Below are positions 36,619 to 45,868 of a stretch of 64,000 bases of DNA, piece by piece. This DNA is from a virus. Under the pieces are notes generated by a model. That model saw nothing but the letters and a program-made list of their open reading frames with translations. It had not been told where the DNA came from and made no database searches. The first letter of the stretch is position 1, and each line of letters starts with the position of its first letter. The translations under genes were made by a program, and so were the position numbers. The stretch lies in the IMG/VR virus record IMGVR_UViG_3300003323_000567, positions 1 to 64,000 of that record; one strand, given 5' to 3'.

Positions 36619-37613
36619 ATAACACCTTTTTGTTTAAAATGATTAATAACTGTCTCTAAACCATGATACTTTGCTAAATCAGCAAAGTCCTTTATCACTT
36701 TGCCTTCAGGTGTGATGAACCCTTTCGGACAATTTATCCATTTGAATCCAAACTGATTATAGTACTTACATGCTTGCACACCTACATCATCACTATCGAA
36801 GTTAAGATAAGTAGTCGAGCAGTTCTTGTTTATGAGATCTATATTTTCTTTTGTAATAGCTATCTCACTCTCACTCTGTACTGAGGCCACATTTGGAAGA
36901 AACTTAGCTAAGACCATCTCATCCTTCTTGGACTTGGTTATTACACCTGTCTTGCAATTGTTTATTATCTTACTTAGGTTACTAATATATCTATTCGGAA
37001 CATTAGTAAGCCATTTGTTCCTCTTATCCCCTAAGGGTCTGTAGATCTTCCACTTATCTTTATTATCCCCCATGAGATAGCCAAATACCATATCAGTAGG
37101 AGGTATCATTATCCTCTCCCTATCAAGATAGAGCTTCTTCACAGCATATACATCATTTTCCTTAAGCTCTTTCTCTGTAATATGAAAGGATTTCCAATAA
37201 GCTAATTCAGAGCTATCAAACCTTCTGGTGACAACCTGGATTAAATAATCCTTTTTTGGTAATGAGTCTGTGATAGCCACTCTCTGCTTCTTTTCCTCTG
37301 GGCAGCTATATGCCCCAAGGTCTCTGGCAATCATTTTAAGAGCGGCCCAATAGCTCATTCCCATATATAGCTGTCTGACAAAATCCACACAATCTCCTCT
37401 CTTTGTAGGGTCTCCATAATCTAGGTGATGTAATCTCCCTGATTTTGAGACTATTATAGAGAAGCTGGGATCATTCTCCTTTCTGAAAGGGGAGCAGAAT
37501 GTTCTTCCAAGCACAAAGTCATGGCCAACATAGTACCTATATATCTCATAGTCGCTCACCTTCTCAAGTATAGCTTCGATAGTAAGATCTACTTTCTTTG
37601 CTCCTTTTACCAT
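36615..37613 (-). CDS. DNA primase (DnaG-type, zinc finger plus TOPRIM)
   Basis: This 332-residue protein starts with a CHC2-like segment, TFCSPFRKENDPSFSI, then LHHLDYG and RGDCVDFVRQ, equivalent to the primase zinc domain though with fewer Cys. The TOPRIM core is seen at YLNFDSDDVGVQACKYY (DxD type) and WINCPKG with KDFADLAKYHG. Size and layout match phage primases of crAss-like genomes. It would make primers for the family B polymerase and DnaB-like helicase encoded downstream. Confidence 0.8.
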   Translation of the reverse strand: MVKGAKKVDLTIEAILEKVSDYEIYRYYVGHDFVLGRTFCSPFRKENDPSFSIIVSKSGRLHHLDYGDPTKRGDCVDFVRQLYMGMSYWAALKMIARDLGAYSCPEEKKQRVAITDSLPKKDYLIQVVTRRFDSSELAYWKSFHITEKELKENDVYAVKKLYLDRERIMIPPTDMVFGYLMGDNKDKWKIYRPLGDKRNKWLTNVPNRYISNLSKIINNCKTGVITKSKKDEMVLAKFLPNVASVQSESEIAITKENIDLINKNCSTTYLNFDSDDVGVQACKYYNQFGFKWINCPKGFITPEGKVIKDFADLAKYHGLETVINHFKQKGVI

Positions 37614-37633
37614 GATACGAAGTTAAAATAAAA

Positions 37634-37659
37634 AGCCCAGAGGTGGACACCTCCAGGCT
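37634..37659 (-). terminator. Hairpin terminator before the primase gene
   Basis: A 12-nt arm AGCCTGGAGGTG pairs with CACCTCTGGGCT (one mismatch) around a tiny loop and is followed by TTTTTATTTT on the minus strand: a textbook intrinsic terminator between the putative SSB gene and the primase. Confidence 0.8.
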
Positions 37660-37682
37660 AAATGAAAACAACACGAATATAA

Positions 37683-38531
37683 TTAGTAACTTGTATCATC
37701 CTCAGAAATCACAGCACTTCCAGCTGTAATGTTCTTAGAAGGATCATATGGAGTTAATTCTCCAAGTGTAAAATGATCCTTGATTCCATACTGAGGATCA
37801 GTGATGTTCAGAACAAACTTCTGAAGCTTGCTCCTTTTCTTCTTCTCAGTAGCCTTAGCTCCTTCAATGAAGTTGTCATCAATTTTCCTCAATCTGATCT
37901 GCTTCATGGCATATCCAGGCAGGAATTCCTTATTATACACCTGTTCATACTCCATCGGTTGACCTTCTTTGTCAACAGTCCTCATTGTAACAAGGCAGCA
38001 AATTGTGCCGCTATATTCACCATTTATCTCCTGAGAGATCTCTTTAACATTTCCTTTCATCAGTTTAGACCAGTCAAAGGCTAAGACTGTCTCGGCATCT
38101 CTGGTATCAAGCTTGTTCAGCCAGGTAACAGCAAAATTATAGAGCTCTTCCTCACCTTCATGGGCCACTCTATATGGTCTGGATGCAAACCATTCAGCAA
38201 GATTCTTGGGGTTATCTGCCCAAGTAGTCATACCAACATCATTGATATACTGCTTCTTGGTTTTATCCTTATTCTCCTTCTCCACATCTTTCAAAAAGAA
38301 TCTGATATTCCTAAGTTCTCCACTTTTCACATCTTTTACCCATGCCACAACATTAACCTTTGTTTTCCCACTTTCATCCTTACTTAAGTATTCTGGATCT
38401 TTCTCCAGGGTAGTACTGAGAATCTTCTCCAATTTCTCCCGATCGGGATTAATAGCTATTACTTCCCCTTCGAAGAACCCAGTTTTCTTTACAAACTCCT
38501 TTTGCTCTCTTGCTTTACCTTTGATACTCAT
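37683..38531 (-). CDS. Putative single-stranded DNA-binding protein
   Basis: This 282-residue protein has a Lys-rich N-terminus, an OB-like middle of alternating strands (KVNVVAWVKDVKSGELRNIRFFLKDV) and an acidic C-terminal end, SEDDTSY. A terminal acidic tip that docks replication partners is a hallmark of SSB proteins, and the gene lies between primase and recombination genes. There is no sequence signature strong enough to be sure. A strong terminator follows it, consistent with abundant, separately regulated expression. Confidence 0.45.
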   Translation of the reverse strand: MSIKGKAREQKEFVKKTGFFEGEVIAINPDREKLEKILSTTLEKDPEYLSKDESGKTKVNVVAWVKDVKSGELRNIRFFLKDVEKENKDKTKKQYINDVGMTTWADNPKNLAEWFASRPYRVAHEGEEELYNFAVTWLNKLDTRDAETVLAFDWSKLMKGNVKEISQEINGEYSGTICCLVTMRTVDKEGQPMEYEQVYNKEFLPGYAMKQIRLRKIDDNFIEGAKATEKKKRSKLQKFVLNITDPQYGIKDHFTLGELTPYDPSKNITAGSAVISEDDTSY

Positions 38532-38535
38532 ATTC

Positions 38536-39099
38536 TTATTTTGTTTTATACTTGATACCCCTGATGATCATCCAGTTTATGGTTCTTGGATCCACCTGCC
38601 TTGTTCTGGAGTCATAGTCTGGCTTGGTCTCGTCTTTGGCAATCTCCATATCAATAAAGCTTACCCGGCCAAATTCATTTTGAGAACCGTAATGCCTTCC
38701 TACCATTGTTCTCTCTTTACCTGTAATAACAGAAGAGATGATGTCTTTTACCTTGGTCTTATAATCGGCCTCACTGAGCATTTTTCCACCTTTGTTCGGG
38801 TAGATCTGAGCTAACTGGTCAACAGCATCCTTTTCTTTTACCTGGGTGTTGAAGTTAACAGTCATAGCCACCCCTGGGGAAGCTAGGAATATGGCTGCGG
38901 CTTCAGTTCTAGTAATTACTTGCTCCTTTTCGAACTGTGTTGCTGAGGTAAGTAGACTTTCTACATAACCCCTGTTCAACACAATATCCTCTCCACTATC
39001 TGCCTTTAATTGAACCCTGTCCCCAGCAATCTTAACTACAGAATAGTACTGAGTTTCACTCAGTTTCTCTCCTACTTTTAGGTCTTTGAATTTTGTCAT
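38536..39099 (-). CDS. Conserved protein of unknown function
   Basis: This 187-residue protein begins with a small beta-barrel-like piece (VGEKLSETQYYSVVKIAGDRVQLK) and ends in a strand-rich part. It sits 4 nt from the putative SSB and 10 nt from the VWA gene, and is probably a partner in replication or recombination. No motif recognised. Confidence 0.5.
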   Translation of the reverse strand: MTKFKDLKVGEKLSETQYYSVVKIAGDRVQLKADSGEDIVLNRGYVESLLTSATQFEKEQVITRTEAAAIFLASPGVAMTVNFNTQVKEKDAVDQLAQIYPNKGGKMLSEADYKTKVKDIISSVITGKERTMVGRHYGSQNEFGRVSFIDMEIAKDETKPDYDSRTRQVDPRTINWMIIRGIKYKTK

Positions 39100-39109
39100 A
39101 TGTGAGTTT

Positions 39110-39946
39110 TTATAATGTACCTGTTTCTTTTGAGAAGAATCCTATTGTAACATCTTCTCCACGAGAAGCTGCTACTCTATACTTGGCAGTTGCCTTAGTA
39201 GACATCATATAGGTATGCCCAATACTCTCAGCAGTATTCTTGTGAGCCAATGTATTACTTGTATCAATAGACAGAAGCCTAATAACATAAGCAACATCTT
39301 CCTCTGTACCAACAAAGGTTACAGTAAAGCCTTTAGCTTCACATTGTTTGATGAGATCAGATATTGCTTTAGGATTTTTCCACGGAGAATCAAATGAGGT
39401 TGAGTTCTCCTGACCATCTGTGAAGATTTTAACAAGAACTTTGTCTTTGCCATTGGCTTCAGAAAGGAGCTTGGTAAGAGTGTCCCCCAAGGTCTGAAGC
39501 AGGGCTGTAGTACCCCTTGTTCTTCCACTAAATGGCTTAGCCTCTCCCAGAGGGGTCTTCCAGCAGAATGTCTGGATATCATATGGATCAGAGAAGTGAA
39601 CAATTGTCTGAGTTACCTCAGTGCTATTATCTTTCTTCATTTCATCCATTTCTGAATTGATACCTTCTATTGCAGTGTTGAACTTGGCTCCTTGCATTGA
39701 GCCTGAGGCATCTAGGATATGAACATTATGTACAGTGATACGTTCTATCACCTGAGCCTTTTTTGAGGCTTTTTTTCTCGTTTTCTTAACAGTAGCCACT
39801 GGTTCAGTAGGTCCAGCTATCATAGACTTTAAATAAGTCTCATATTTTTCTACTGTAGAGAAGCCAAATTTGACTGCCAGTTTTTCTCTGGCAGTCGTAT
39901 TGGCCTTCTTGAAATCCTCTAAGAGTCTCTCGAAGATCTTACTCAT
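39110..39946 (-). CDS. VWA-domain protein with MIDAS motif
   Basis: This 278-residue protein has a helical, Lys-rich N-terminus and a von Willebrand A domain: HILDASGSMQGAKF gives the DxSxS metal site near residue 80, RGTTALLQTLGDTL supplies the MIDAS Thr near 145, and KIFTDGQEN the Asp near 178. VWA domains hold protein partners by metal ions. It is next to a Sak4-like ATPase; VWA plus ATPase pairs often act as chaperone-like machines, but here that is inference. A second VWA protein is at 61243-63039. Confidence 0.75.
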   Translation of the reverse strand: MSKIFERLLEDFKKANTTAREKLAVKFGFSTVEKYETYLKSMIAGPTEPVATVKKTRKKASKKAQVIERITVHNVHILDASGSMQGAKFNTAIEGINSEMDEMKKDNSTEVTQTIVHFSDPYDIQTFCWKTPLGEAKPFSGRTRGTTALLQTLGDTLTKLLSEANGKDKVLVKIFTDGQENSTSFDSPWKNPKAISDLIKQCEAKGFTVTFVGTEEDVAYVIRLLSIDTSNTLAHKNTAESIGHTYMMSTKATAKYRVAASRGEDVTIGFFSKETGTL

Positions 39947-39961
39947 ATTTGATTTTTTTTA

Positions 39962-40657
39962 TTAATTGAACAATGCTTCTGTATCAGCCACTTGTCTCTC
40001 GGACTTCTTTGCAAATTCTATTACTTTTGTCAGTACTTCATTGCTATCATTAGGTATCTTGTACACATCTTCTCCAAATATACCTGGAGGACATTTTGCA
40101 CTTGTACCTTCTGCAGCCAGCTTAAAGAAGTACTTTGGCTTCTCATTCTCAAACTTACTATCAGCATACAGGACTATGGTAAATTCTTTCTCTATCATTC
40201 CTTCCCACTCTTTACCCTTAGTCTTAATCCGTTTCTCAGGCTCTCCCTCAATATTGATCACTTCATAGTGACCAGTGAGGAACATTTCCTTTTCCACAGA
40301 CTTGATCAGATTCATAAATTTACTAATACCCCTGTTGTAATTATCCCACACGTCAAACCCCCTGAAATTAGCTCTCATTTCATCCAGCAACATCTCAAAT
40401 ATTGCTGACATGCTATCAACCACAATGCAATTGATCTCAGGATTCTTGTTGTAATCCTCGATAGCCTTCAAAGCTCCTGCGAACTTCTTTGGCTTTGCAT
40501 AGTGTTTAAAGCTCTTCTCGAAAGGGAGAGGCTTATTCTCAGCATTCACATAACCAGTAGTTGTCTCTGGCATGTTTCTGAAGCTGTGAGTCTTACCTTT
40601 CCCTGGGGGGCTTACCAAGCAAATCTTGTGATAATCTCTGATAGTTTTTGTAGCCAT
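39962..40657 (-). CDS. RecA-like NTPase (Sak4/AAA_24 type)
   Basis: This 231-residue protein has the P-loop LVSPPGKGKTHSF near residues 14-26 and the Walker B strand INCIVVDSMSA near 75-84. It is a single-domain RecA-like ATPase of the group including phage Sak4, which supports single-strand annealing. With RecA, two PD-(D/E)XK nucleases and an HNH protein it completes a recombination set. Confidence 0.75.
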   Translation of the reverse strand: MATKTIRDYHKICLVSPPGKGKTHSFRNMPETTTGYVNAENKPLPFEKSFKHYAKPKKFAGALKAIEDYNKNPEINCIVVDSMSAIFEMLLDEMRANFRGFDVWDNYNRGISKFMNLIKSVEKEMFLTGHYEVINIEGEPEKRIKTKGKEWEGMIEKEFTIVLYADSKFENEKPKYFFKLAAEGTSAKCPPGIFGEDVYKIPNDSNEVLTKVIEFAKKSERQVADTEALFN

Positions 40658-40665
40658 ATTTAGAA

Positions 40666-40857
40666 TTACAATTTAACATCTTCAAGAGTATCCCATCTCC
40701 ACATCTGATTGACATTTTTTAGCTTGAAACCCAAGAAGAATTGATTAGAAATATCAGGTGAAAAAGGTATCAAATTTACTTCTTTTTCCTGAGATTTCCT
40801 AATCTTTTCAAGGATTTCAGCCTTCCTTTTGCGGATTTTCTCCAATGTTTCTGTCAT
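40666..40857 (-). CDS. Small charged protein
   Basis: This 63-residue protein starts MTETLEKIRKRKAEILEKIRK, a strongly helical, Lys/Glu-rich coiled coil, and ends with a Trp-rich tail. It lies between the ATPase and an 82-residue gene whose end it overlaps by about 40 nt. Function unknown. Confidence 0.45.
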   Translation of the reverse strand: MTETLEKIRKRKAEILEKIRKSQEKEVNLIPFSPDISNQFFLGFKLKNVNQMWRWDTLEDVKL

Positions 40858-41065
40858 CTTTTAAAAGCATTTCGTGTCTAGTAATTACCTTTCCATAAAG
40901 TATACTTATGCTCACAAGATCCCTAAGAGCCTTGTTGAGGAATGCAGTGTTATATTCAGTTGTACCATAGACGCAGCAGATGTCTTCGATTATCTTTTCT
41001 GTCTGTTCTTCTGTGAATTGAATGGCTTCTATTGCAGAAAGTTGGGTTTCAAGTAAGCTTCTCAT
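40817..41065 (-). CDS. Small protein of unknown function
   Basis: This 82-residue, mostly helical and acidic protein has EEQTEKIIEDICCVYG in its middle. Its ATG overlaps the stop of the NAMPT-like gene (4 nt), so it is translated with it. No family recognised. Confidence 0.45.
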   Translation of the reverse strand: MRSLLETQLSAIEAIQFTEEQTEKIIEDICCVYGTTEYNTAFLNKALRDLVSISILYGKVITRHEMLLKDDRNIGENPQKEG

Positions 41066-42594
41066 AAAGATTGCTTTATTCTTTTCCGAATGTTAGCAAG
41101 GTTGTCATTTACCAATAATTTTCCATCTCTGAAGACTGTCTCTAAATCACAATTCATGACATGCTGCCAATTGGTCTGATCATACATCACATAAGTCCCT
41201 TTCTCTGGATCATAATCAACTGCTATTAACCCTCTGGCTGATTTCTTTTCACCTGAATCAGTAATAGGATCCTTGAAGATCTCTCTACTTTCAATTTCTG
41301 TGGTCAAAAATCCAACAGAATCATCTTTATGTTCCACTTCTACTTCTCCATAGGTAGCTTTCATTGCCCAACCCTGAGTGTCTCGTGTATTGTACTGATA
41401 AGTAAAACTACCAATACCCAACACAATGTTAGTTGAAGCGAACCCTTTGGCTTCCAATCTTTTACAAATGGAATTGGCCCTATCCAGGTTAATGGAATCC
41501 CCATAGATAGCACCAATATGAGAATCAAGTTCTTTGTATCCATTTGCATTGATTTTACCTCCGAAAATGTCCCATAGAAGTTCTATTACTCCTTTTTTCT
41601 CAGCTTCAGTAGATTCTACCCATTGACCTTTCACTAACCTCCTTTCACAACCACAGATAATATCTACTGGATCTCCTGAGTCTGGTCTAATAACCAGCTT
41701 GCCATCTCTGGACATTATCTCCTCCCTGAGGGCAGGTAAGTACTCAAGAATCAGTTTCCAAAGATCCCATGTATCAGCTACTGCTGAAAAGGGGCCTGTA
41801 GGATAGAGTTTTAGAAGTCTCCTAAGAGTCTCTAATTCACCATTTTGCATCCCCATACACATTACAGAGTGTTCAGTAGCTGGTATAGAACCACCTATTA
41901 GCTCCTTCTCTGCATCTGCATTGTAGTACTCCTCAAGGAAGTCTATGGCTGGAACTGTATCTGTGCCTGTAAAGGATAATAAATGACCTGCACCAGACAT
42001 TGCTGCTGACTCAATGCTACTCATACCCCTAAAGGAGAAGTCATGTCCCTGCCATGGAACAAAATCCATTGGACCTCCTGTTTTCTCAGCCCAGCTATCC
42101 AGTAGCTTCCTGTACTCTGCAGCTATAGTAGCTGAGGTACACATCTGCCAGAGGGAAGCTGACATGCAGGTCTCCAGGTAGTTAACCAGCCAGAAGAAAT
42201 CTGGATCGGTATTCCACATTACGAGAGGAGGCACTTTAATTGGAACTCTCGATCCTTCAGGAAGAGCCATAATCTGTAAAGGAAGATAGCCCAGATCATG
42301 AAGATCAGAAATGTGTTTACTACCAATGGCATTGGGTCCAAGGGCAGTGTCTTTGCGGCGGTTGAAAGACTTAATAACATCATCTTTTGATTTGTCAAAG
42401 AAGTTCTCATTCCATTGTTTGATCAAGTATTCCTTTATAAAGTATTGAAGACCAAAGAATATTACATGATCAACGTTTGGAATTCTACTCTTCCTTGGAG
42501 TGAAGTTAGAAAATACCAGTTTAGTTCCTTCTGGATACTGCCTTCTATGGTCAGCTTTATACCAGTCTATTAGGTGAAGTGGATTAATATGCAT
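41062..42594 (-). CDS. Nicotinamide phosphoribosyltransferase-like enzyme (NAMPT or Namat)
   Basis: This 510-residue protein, the usual NAMPT length, starts with LHLIDWYKADHRRQYPEGT and FSNFTPRKSRIP as in NAMPT, and has KLVIRPDSGDPVDI with the catalytic-loop DSGDP near residue 310. It joins nicotinamide to an activated ribose: PRPP in NAMPT, or ADP-ribose-pyrophosphate in the Namat enzyme of the NARP1 phage pathway. The cluster includes a PRPP-synthetase-like gene (43767-44609), exactly the NARP1 pair, so it may rebuild NAD+ after host defence enzymes destroy it. Choosing between the two chemistries needs assay or tree. Confidence 0.82.
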   Translation of the reverse strand: MHINPLHLIDWYKADHRRQYPEGTKLVFSNFTPRKSRIPNVDHVIFFGLQYFIKEYLIKQWNENFFDKSKDDVIKSFNRRKDTALGPNAIGSKHISDLHDLGYLPLQIMALPEGSRVPIKVPPLVMWNTDPDFFWLVNYLETCMSASLWQMCTSATIAAEYRKLLDSWAEKTGGPMDFVPWQGHDFSFRGMSSIESAAMSGAGHLLSFTGTDTVPAIDFLEEYYNADAEKELIGGSIPATEHSVMCMGMQNGELETLRRLLKLYPTGPFSAVADTWDLWKLILEYLPALREEIMSRDGKLVIRPDSGDPVDIICGCERRLVKGQWVESTEAEKKGVIELLWDIFGGKINANGYKELDSHIGAIYGDSINLDRANSICKRLEAKGFASTNIVLGIGSFTYQYNTRDTQGWAMKATYGEVEVEHKDDSVGFLTTEIESREIFKDPITDSGEKKSARGLIAVDYDPEKGTYVMYDQTNWQHVMNCDLETVFRDGKLLVNDNLANIRKRIKQSL

Positions 42595-43084
42595 ATTTGC
42601 AACTTGCTCTGGTTTTAGTGCGTTTAATAATAAGTTTCACTGCCTCCCTGAGATCCCCCTTCTGGGCAATCCTGTTGGCATCACAGAATATATCCACATT
42701 GCCCTTCTTCTCATACCCCTCGGGACATACAACAACCATCTTGTGGGCAAAAGCTCCGAGTTCAAGAAGGGTAATGGGAGAAACTGTACCAGGATCAAAG
42801 TAGGTAAGAACCAAATCTGATTCTCTTAAACCTCTTAGTTCCCAGTTAACCTGCTGGCTGAACACTGGATCTTCAAAGTCATTGAGCACAGTGTTATCCC
42901 AGTCATCCCTACGAGGATTGAGAATCTGGTATTTACCATTGAGCCTTTTTGGAATAAGCTCTTCAAAGAGCTCAATGGCCTCTTGCTGCCATTCAGAAGC
43001 TGCTCCCATCTCAATTGAACCTGCCAAAAATATGGTAACTGGAGCTTTCCAGTCTACCCGGTGTGGTGCTTGTATTACTTTCAT
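42584..43084 (-). CDS. Nucleoside 2-deoxyribosyltransferase-like protein
   Basis: This 166-residue protein has ITIFLAGSIEMGAASEWQ at its start and SDLVLTYFDPGTVSPITLLELGAFA near residues 98-122. The order, FLAGSI...D...LE.G, is that of the nucleoside deoxyribosyltransferase / DUF4406 fold, in which the Glu of the LELG motif attacks the glycosidic bond. It overlaps the NAMPT gene by 11 nt. In this cluster it could act on nucleoside breakdown products or on NAD-related glycosidic bonds; the exact substrate is unknown. Confidence 0.65.
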   Translation of the reverse strand: MKVIQAPHRVDWKAPVTIFLAGSIEMGAASEWQQEAIELFEELIPKRLNGKYQILNPRRDDWDNTVLNDFEDPVFSQQVNWELRGLRESDLVLTYFDPGTVSPITLLELGAFAHKMVVVCPEGYEKKGNVDIFCDANRIAQKGDLREAVKLIIKRTKTRASCKYAY

Positions 43085-43086
43085 AA

Positions 43087-43377
43087 TTAAAATTTAGAAT
43101 ACTTTTTTGTTTCAATGTATGTTCGGAACTTGTCCATCTTGAACTTGATCCTTTTGTTTACCTTATCCTTCGGAAATAACTCCTTAAGAACTTCCATCCT
43201 GATTATCACATCGCCTATCTCATCAATAATCTCTTGCTCTTCTGGAGCTCCAGATATCGGTTTGTTGAGCTTTTGCATCAGAACAAGGGCCAATTCCATC
43301 AGTTCTTCTACTGTTTTCTTGAAATTGTGATCTCCATTATTCTTCACCATGTAATCAACCACATTCTGATCTATCAT
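43087..43377 (-). CDS. MazG-like nucleotide pyrophosphohydrolase
   Basis: From ATG 43377 the product is about 96 residues, all helical. KKTVEELMELALVLMQ followed by EEQEIIDEIGDVIIRMEVL gives the ExxE(n)ExxD metal site of MazG/all-alpha NTP pyrophosphatases. Small phage MazG-like proteins hydrolyse (d)NTPs or alarmone-type nucleotides. It overlaps the HAD gene end and is co-transcribed with the NAD cluster. Confidence 0.7.
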   Translation of the reverse strand: MIDQNVVDYMVKNNGDHNFKKTVEELMELALVLMQKLNKPISGAPEEQEIIDEIGDVIIRMEVLKELFPKDKVNKRIKFKMDKFRTYIETKKYSKF

Positions 43378-43798
43378 AATTACCAAGTTTTACTGTTCTG
43401 ACAAGCTCTGTGAGCTCATCATAGACTTGAATCAATCCTGCTCTATCATCTAAAAGAGCACTGAAAAATGGCTTCCTGGACTCCCAGGGGAGGCTGATAC
43501 CATCAGTATTCACACCATCAAAAGGTATTTTATTATCTTCCAGAAACTTAATGACATAAGAATGATCTTTGTAAGCAGTCCAGCATACAAGTTTACATCC
43601 TATCTCTTTAAGATCTCTTAATAGTTGAATAACCTGATGGTAGGTAGCTCCTTTAGCATGATAATCATGGACTGTACCATCAAAATCGAAGCCTATACAC
43701 AGGCTCTTATGCTTGTAATACTCTGCAAGGAGCCTATTGTAAGAGGCGTTCTTTGCAAGATACTCATCACAAAGAAATTCCGTATTTGTCTGGGTCAT
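43355..43798 (-). CDS. HAD-family phosphatase-like protein
   Basis: This 147-residue protein has the nucleophile motif CIGFDFDGTVHDYH near residues 32-45 (DxDGT) and LVCWTAYKD near 68, with FFSALLDDRAGLIQ as motif III/IV. The cap is small, as in phosphatases acting on large or protein-bound substrates or on nucleotides. It lies between the PRPP-synthetase-like and MazG-like genes, overlapping both, so a role in clearing nucleotide or sugar phosphates in the same pathway is likely. Confidence 0.7.
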   Translation of the reverse strand: MTQTNTEFLCDEYLAKNASYNRLLAEYYKHKSLCIGFDFDGTVHDYHAKGATYHQVIQLLRDLKEIGCKLVCWTAYKDHSYVIKFLEDNKIPFDGVNTDGISLPWESRKPFFSALLDDRAGLIQVYDELTELVRTVKLGNYDRSECG

Positions 43799-44609
43799 AA
43801 GCTATTTGTTTTATTGGAACATCGGGATTTACATACACCCCTAGGGAATCTGAGCAAATGACTTGATCAAAGTAGGGTGCCAGAACACCAGTTCCCTTTG
43901 AAAAGATTCCATGAGTGACTATGAGAGTCATGGATAGAGGATTCCACCCTTGATCTCTCAGTTGTTTAGCAATGGCAATAAAGGTTCCTCCTCCATCACA
44001 AATATCATCAATAATAACACAGTGTCTCCCAGCACAAGTGGCAGGATTCAGAACTCCCAGAGTTATCTTCCCTGTGGAAAGATCCCTGTGCTTAATGCAT
44101 TGAACAGTATCTGTGATATTGGAGTTCCATTCTGCATATTTGTATGCCTTTTTAGCAGCCCCAGCATCTGGTACAATTAGCACCGCATTTTCCTTATCAT
44201 AGATCTGTACCAGATCCTTATTATCCACTACTATTGAACCCTTTATCAAAGCAGGGGCTACATCTGAATGGGGGTCATAGAGATACACATCCAAGAACTC
44301 AAGTGAGTTGATAATATCTGCTACTACTTTAAGACCAAAGCTGCTCCCCAGGGGAAGATCATGATTCCTATCTGAGCGAGCGCCTAATAAATATGTAATG
44401 TGCAACTCACTTTTTGATATAGCTTTGTGATGATCCAGGGCACTTGAGACCATACAAAGGTCAAGGAGCTTAGCTGGGCTATCCAGAGATACTATCACTC
44501 TTGCCAGGTATTCTTCAAGTGCTACATCAACATGGATATGAGGCTGAGAATCTGGGAAGACTGTCTTTTTATAGCCTTCTCCTGTGTTCAAATTGATGGT
44601 TTTTATCAT
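43767..44609 (-). CDS. Ribose-phosphate pyrophosphokinase-like enzyme (PRPP or ADPR-PP synthetase)
   Basis: This 280-residue protein matches the PRPP synthetase fold: LGARSDRNHDLPLGSSFG near 90, VYLYDPHSDVAP near 115, and the PRPP loop HCVIIDDICDGGGTF near residues 203-217. In the NARP1 pathway the homologue Adps pyrophosphorylates ADP-ribose, giving the substrate for Namat. Here the two homologues share one operon with three small nucleotide enzymes. It is one base from the stop of the DnaB-like gene. Confidence 0.8.
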   Translation of the reverse strand: MIKTINLNTGEGYKKTVFPDSQPHIHVDVALEEYLARVIVSLDSPAKLLDLCMVSSALDHHKAISKSELHITYLLGARSDRNHDLPLGSSFGLKVVADIINSLEFLDVYLYDPHSDVAPALIKGSIVVDNKDLVQIYDKENAVLIVPDAGAAKKAYKYAEWNSNITDTVQCIKHRDLSTGKITLGVLNPATCAGRHCVIIDDICDGGGTFIAIAKQLRDQGWNPLSMTLIVTHGIFSKGTGVLAPYFDQVICSDSLGVYVNPDVPIKQIAYDPDKYGISL

Positions 44610-44610
44610 A

Positions 44611-45693
44611 CTATCTGTTTTCAGGTAAAAAGAATGTGTTGTTCAGAATTGATTCATAAACCTCAGGAGTCATGTCTGCTATCTTTGGCATCTCCTTGAA
44701 CATACCTATTACAGGCTGGAATGCCAGACCTATCCTAATGTCATCTGACCCATAGGAATTCTTAAGGATCTTCAGAGACCTATACATCTTCATACCCTCT
44801 CTGCTCCTCAGCATTGACAAATCATATCCAGAAGGGTCTGGAACTTTGTATCGCATAGGATCAAACAAGGATAGAACAATGTCAGCATCCTCCTGAGTTG
44901 CTCCAGTGTCTTTAAAATCCTCCAGCATAGGCTCTACATCCCCTGCCTTCAGTCTTATCGGACTAGAAATATCCCTATTGAACTGAGAGACCTCTACAAT
45001 AGACCCCCCATAATAATCCCTCTCCATTCGATCATCCTCAGAGGCCTTGTCTATTACATCCTTTTTGGTTGCCAGACCAGACTCCTTCTTTAGAAGACCG
45101 GAGTGATCCTTGATCTTCATAATGATCAGGTTAGGATCATTTGGAATATAAACCCTTTTGTGTTCAGTTACTTGTTCCTCTCTACCATGCCTTAAATATA
45201 ACTCCCTCATGTATTTTCTCATCCCTGTGGGGTTTTCTGGCCCATCCATAATGATTACCACATCCATAAGGGCTTCTATATAGTCCCTGTACATAAGAAA
45301 GAGATCATGTTCATCAGGAGTCAATCTTTGATCTCTCGGGCACCAACCCATTAGCCTTGTTACAGGTATAATTACACCATGATCCAGAAAGATTTTCCTC
45401 GAAATCCATTTAGCCAGTTTAAAGTTCTTCCTTCGCTCCATAGACCAATAAGGTATAAGGAGTCTTATTCTCGTAGTGCTGTAATTTTGAAGATACCAAT
45501 CAACAGGATTTAATACAAAGGCATCATCTAGTATAGCAGTCTTGCCACTACCAGTATACCCTCCTATTAGATACTTGGTTGATTTCCTGATACTTATGTG
45601 ATTGTTCAGTCTCTGAAAACCCATTGGTACTCCAGCATTATTGCCCTCTATACCTCCCTGAACTTCTCCTGCCAAATCATCGAATTCACTCAT
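44611..45693 (-). CDS. DnaB-like replicative helicase (SF4)
   Basis: ATG 45693 is preferred to an in-frame TTG five codons upstream. The 360-residue product has Walker A GGYTGSGKT at 44-52, a hydrophobic Walker B-type strand DVVIIMDGPEN near 150, and the C-terminal SSIVEVSQFNR region (GGSIVEVSQFNRD) matching the H3/Gln motif of DnaB. The N-terminal primase-binding domain is absent, as in many crAss-like helicases. It works with the primase (36615) and polymerase (49952). Its ATG overlaps the stop of the small upstream gene. Confidence 0.7.
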   Translation of the reverse strand: MSEFDDLAGEVQGGIEGNNAGVPMGFQRLNNHISIRKSTKYLIGGYTGSGKTAILDDAFVLNPVDWYLQNYSTTRIRLLIPYWSMERRKNFKLAKWISRKIFLDHGVIIPVTRLMGWCPRDQRLTPDEHDLFLMYRDYIEALMDVVIIMDGPENPTGMRKYMRELYLRHGREEQVTEHKRVYIPNDPNLIIMKIKDHSGLLKKESGLATKKDVIDKASEDDRMERDYYGGSIVEVSQFNRDISSPIRLKAGDVEPMLEDFKDTGATQEDADIVLSLFDPMRYKVPDPSGYDLSMLRSREGMKMYRSLKILKNSYGSDDIRIGLAFQPVIGMFKEMPKIADMTPEVYESILNNTFFLPENR

Positions 45694-45865
45694 CTGAATC
45701 TGTAACAATTATGGTAATTATTTTCTTCGAGCCATCTTCAAGTTCTACTTGAAAAGCATCGCTCAGATCTTTGACTGCTACTATACTATTTAGTTCAGTC
45801 ACTCCTATTTCTGACAACAGAAAGTCCATAAGAAACTTACGTGCCAGCTTCTCAGCATTTGTCAT
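45686..45865 (-). CDS. Small protein upstream of the helicase
   Basis: This 59-residue frame starts MTNAEKLARKFLMDFLL and is mixed helix/strand with an acidic end. Its TGA overlaps the helicase ATG (ATGAGTGA), so it is translationally coupled. It may be a helicase regulator or loader fragment; nothing in the sequence proves this. Confidence 0.5.
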   Translation of the reverse strand: MTNAEKLARKFLMDFLLSEIGVTELNSIVAVKDLSDAFQVELEDGSKKIITIIVTDSDE

Positions 45866-45868
45866 GTG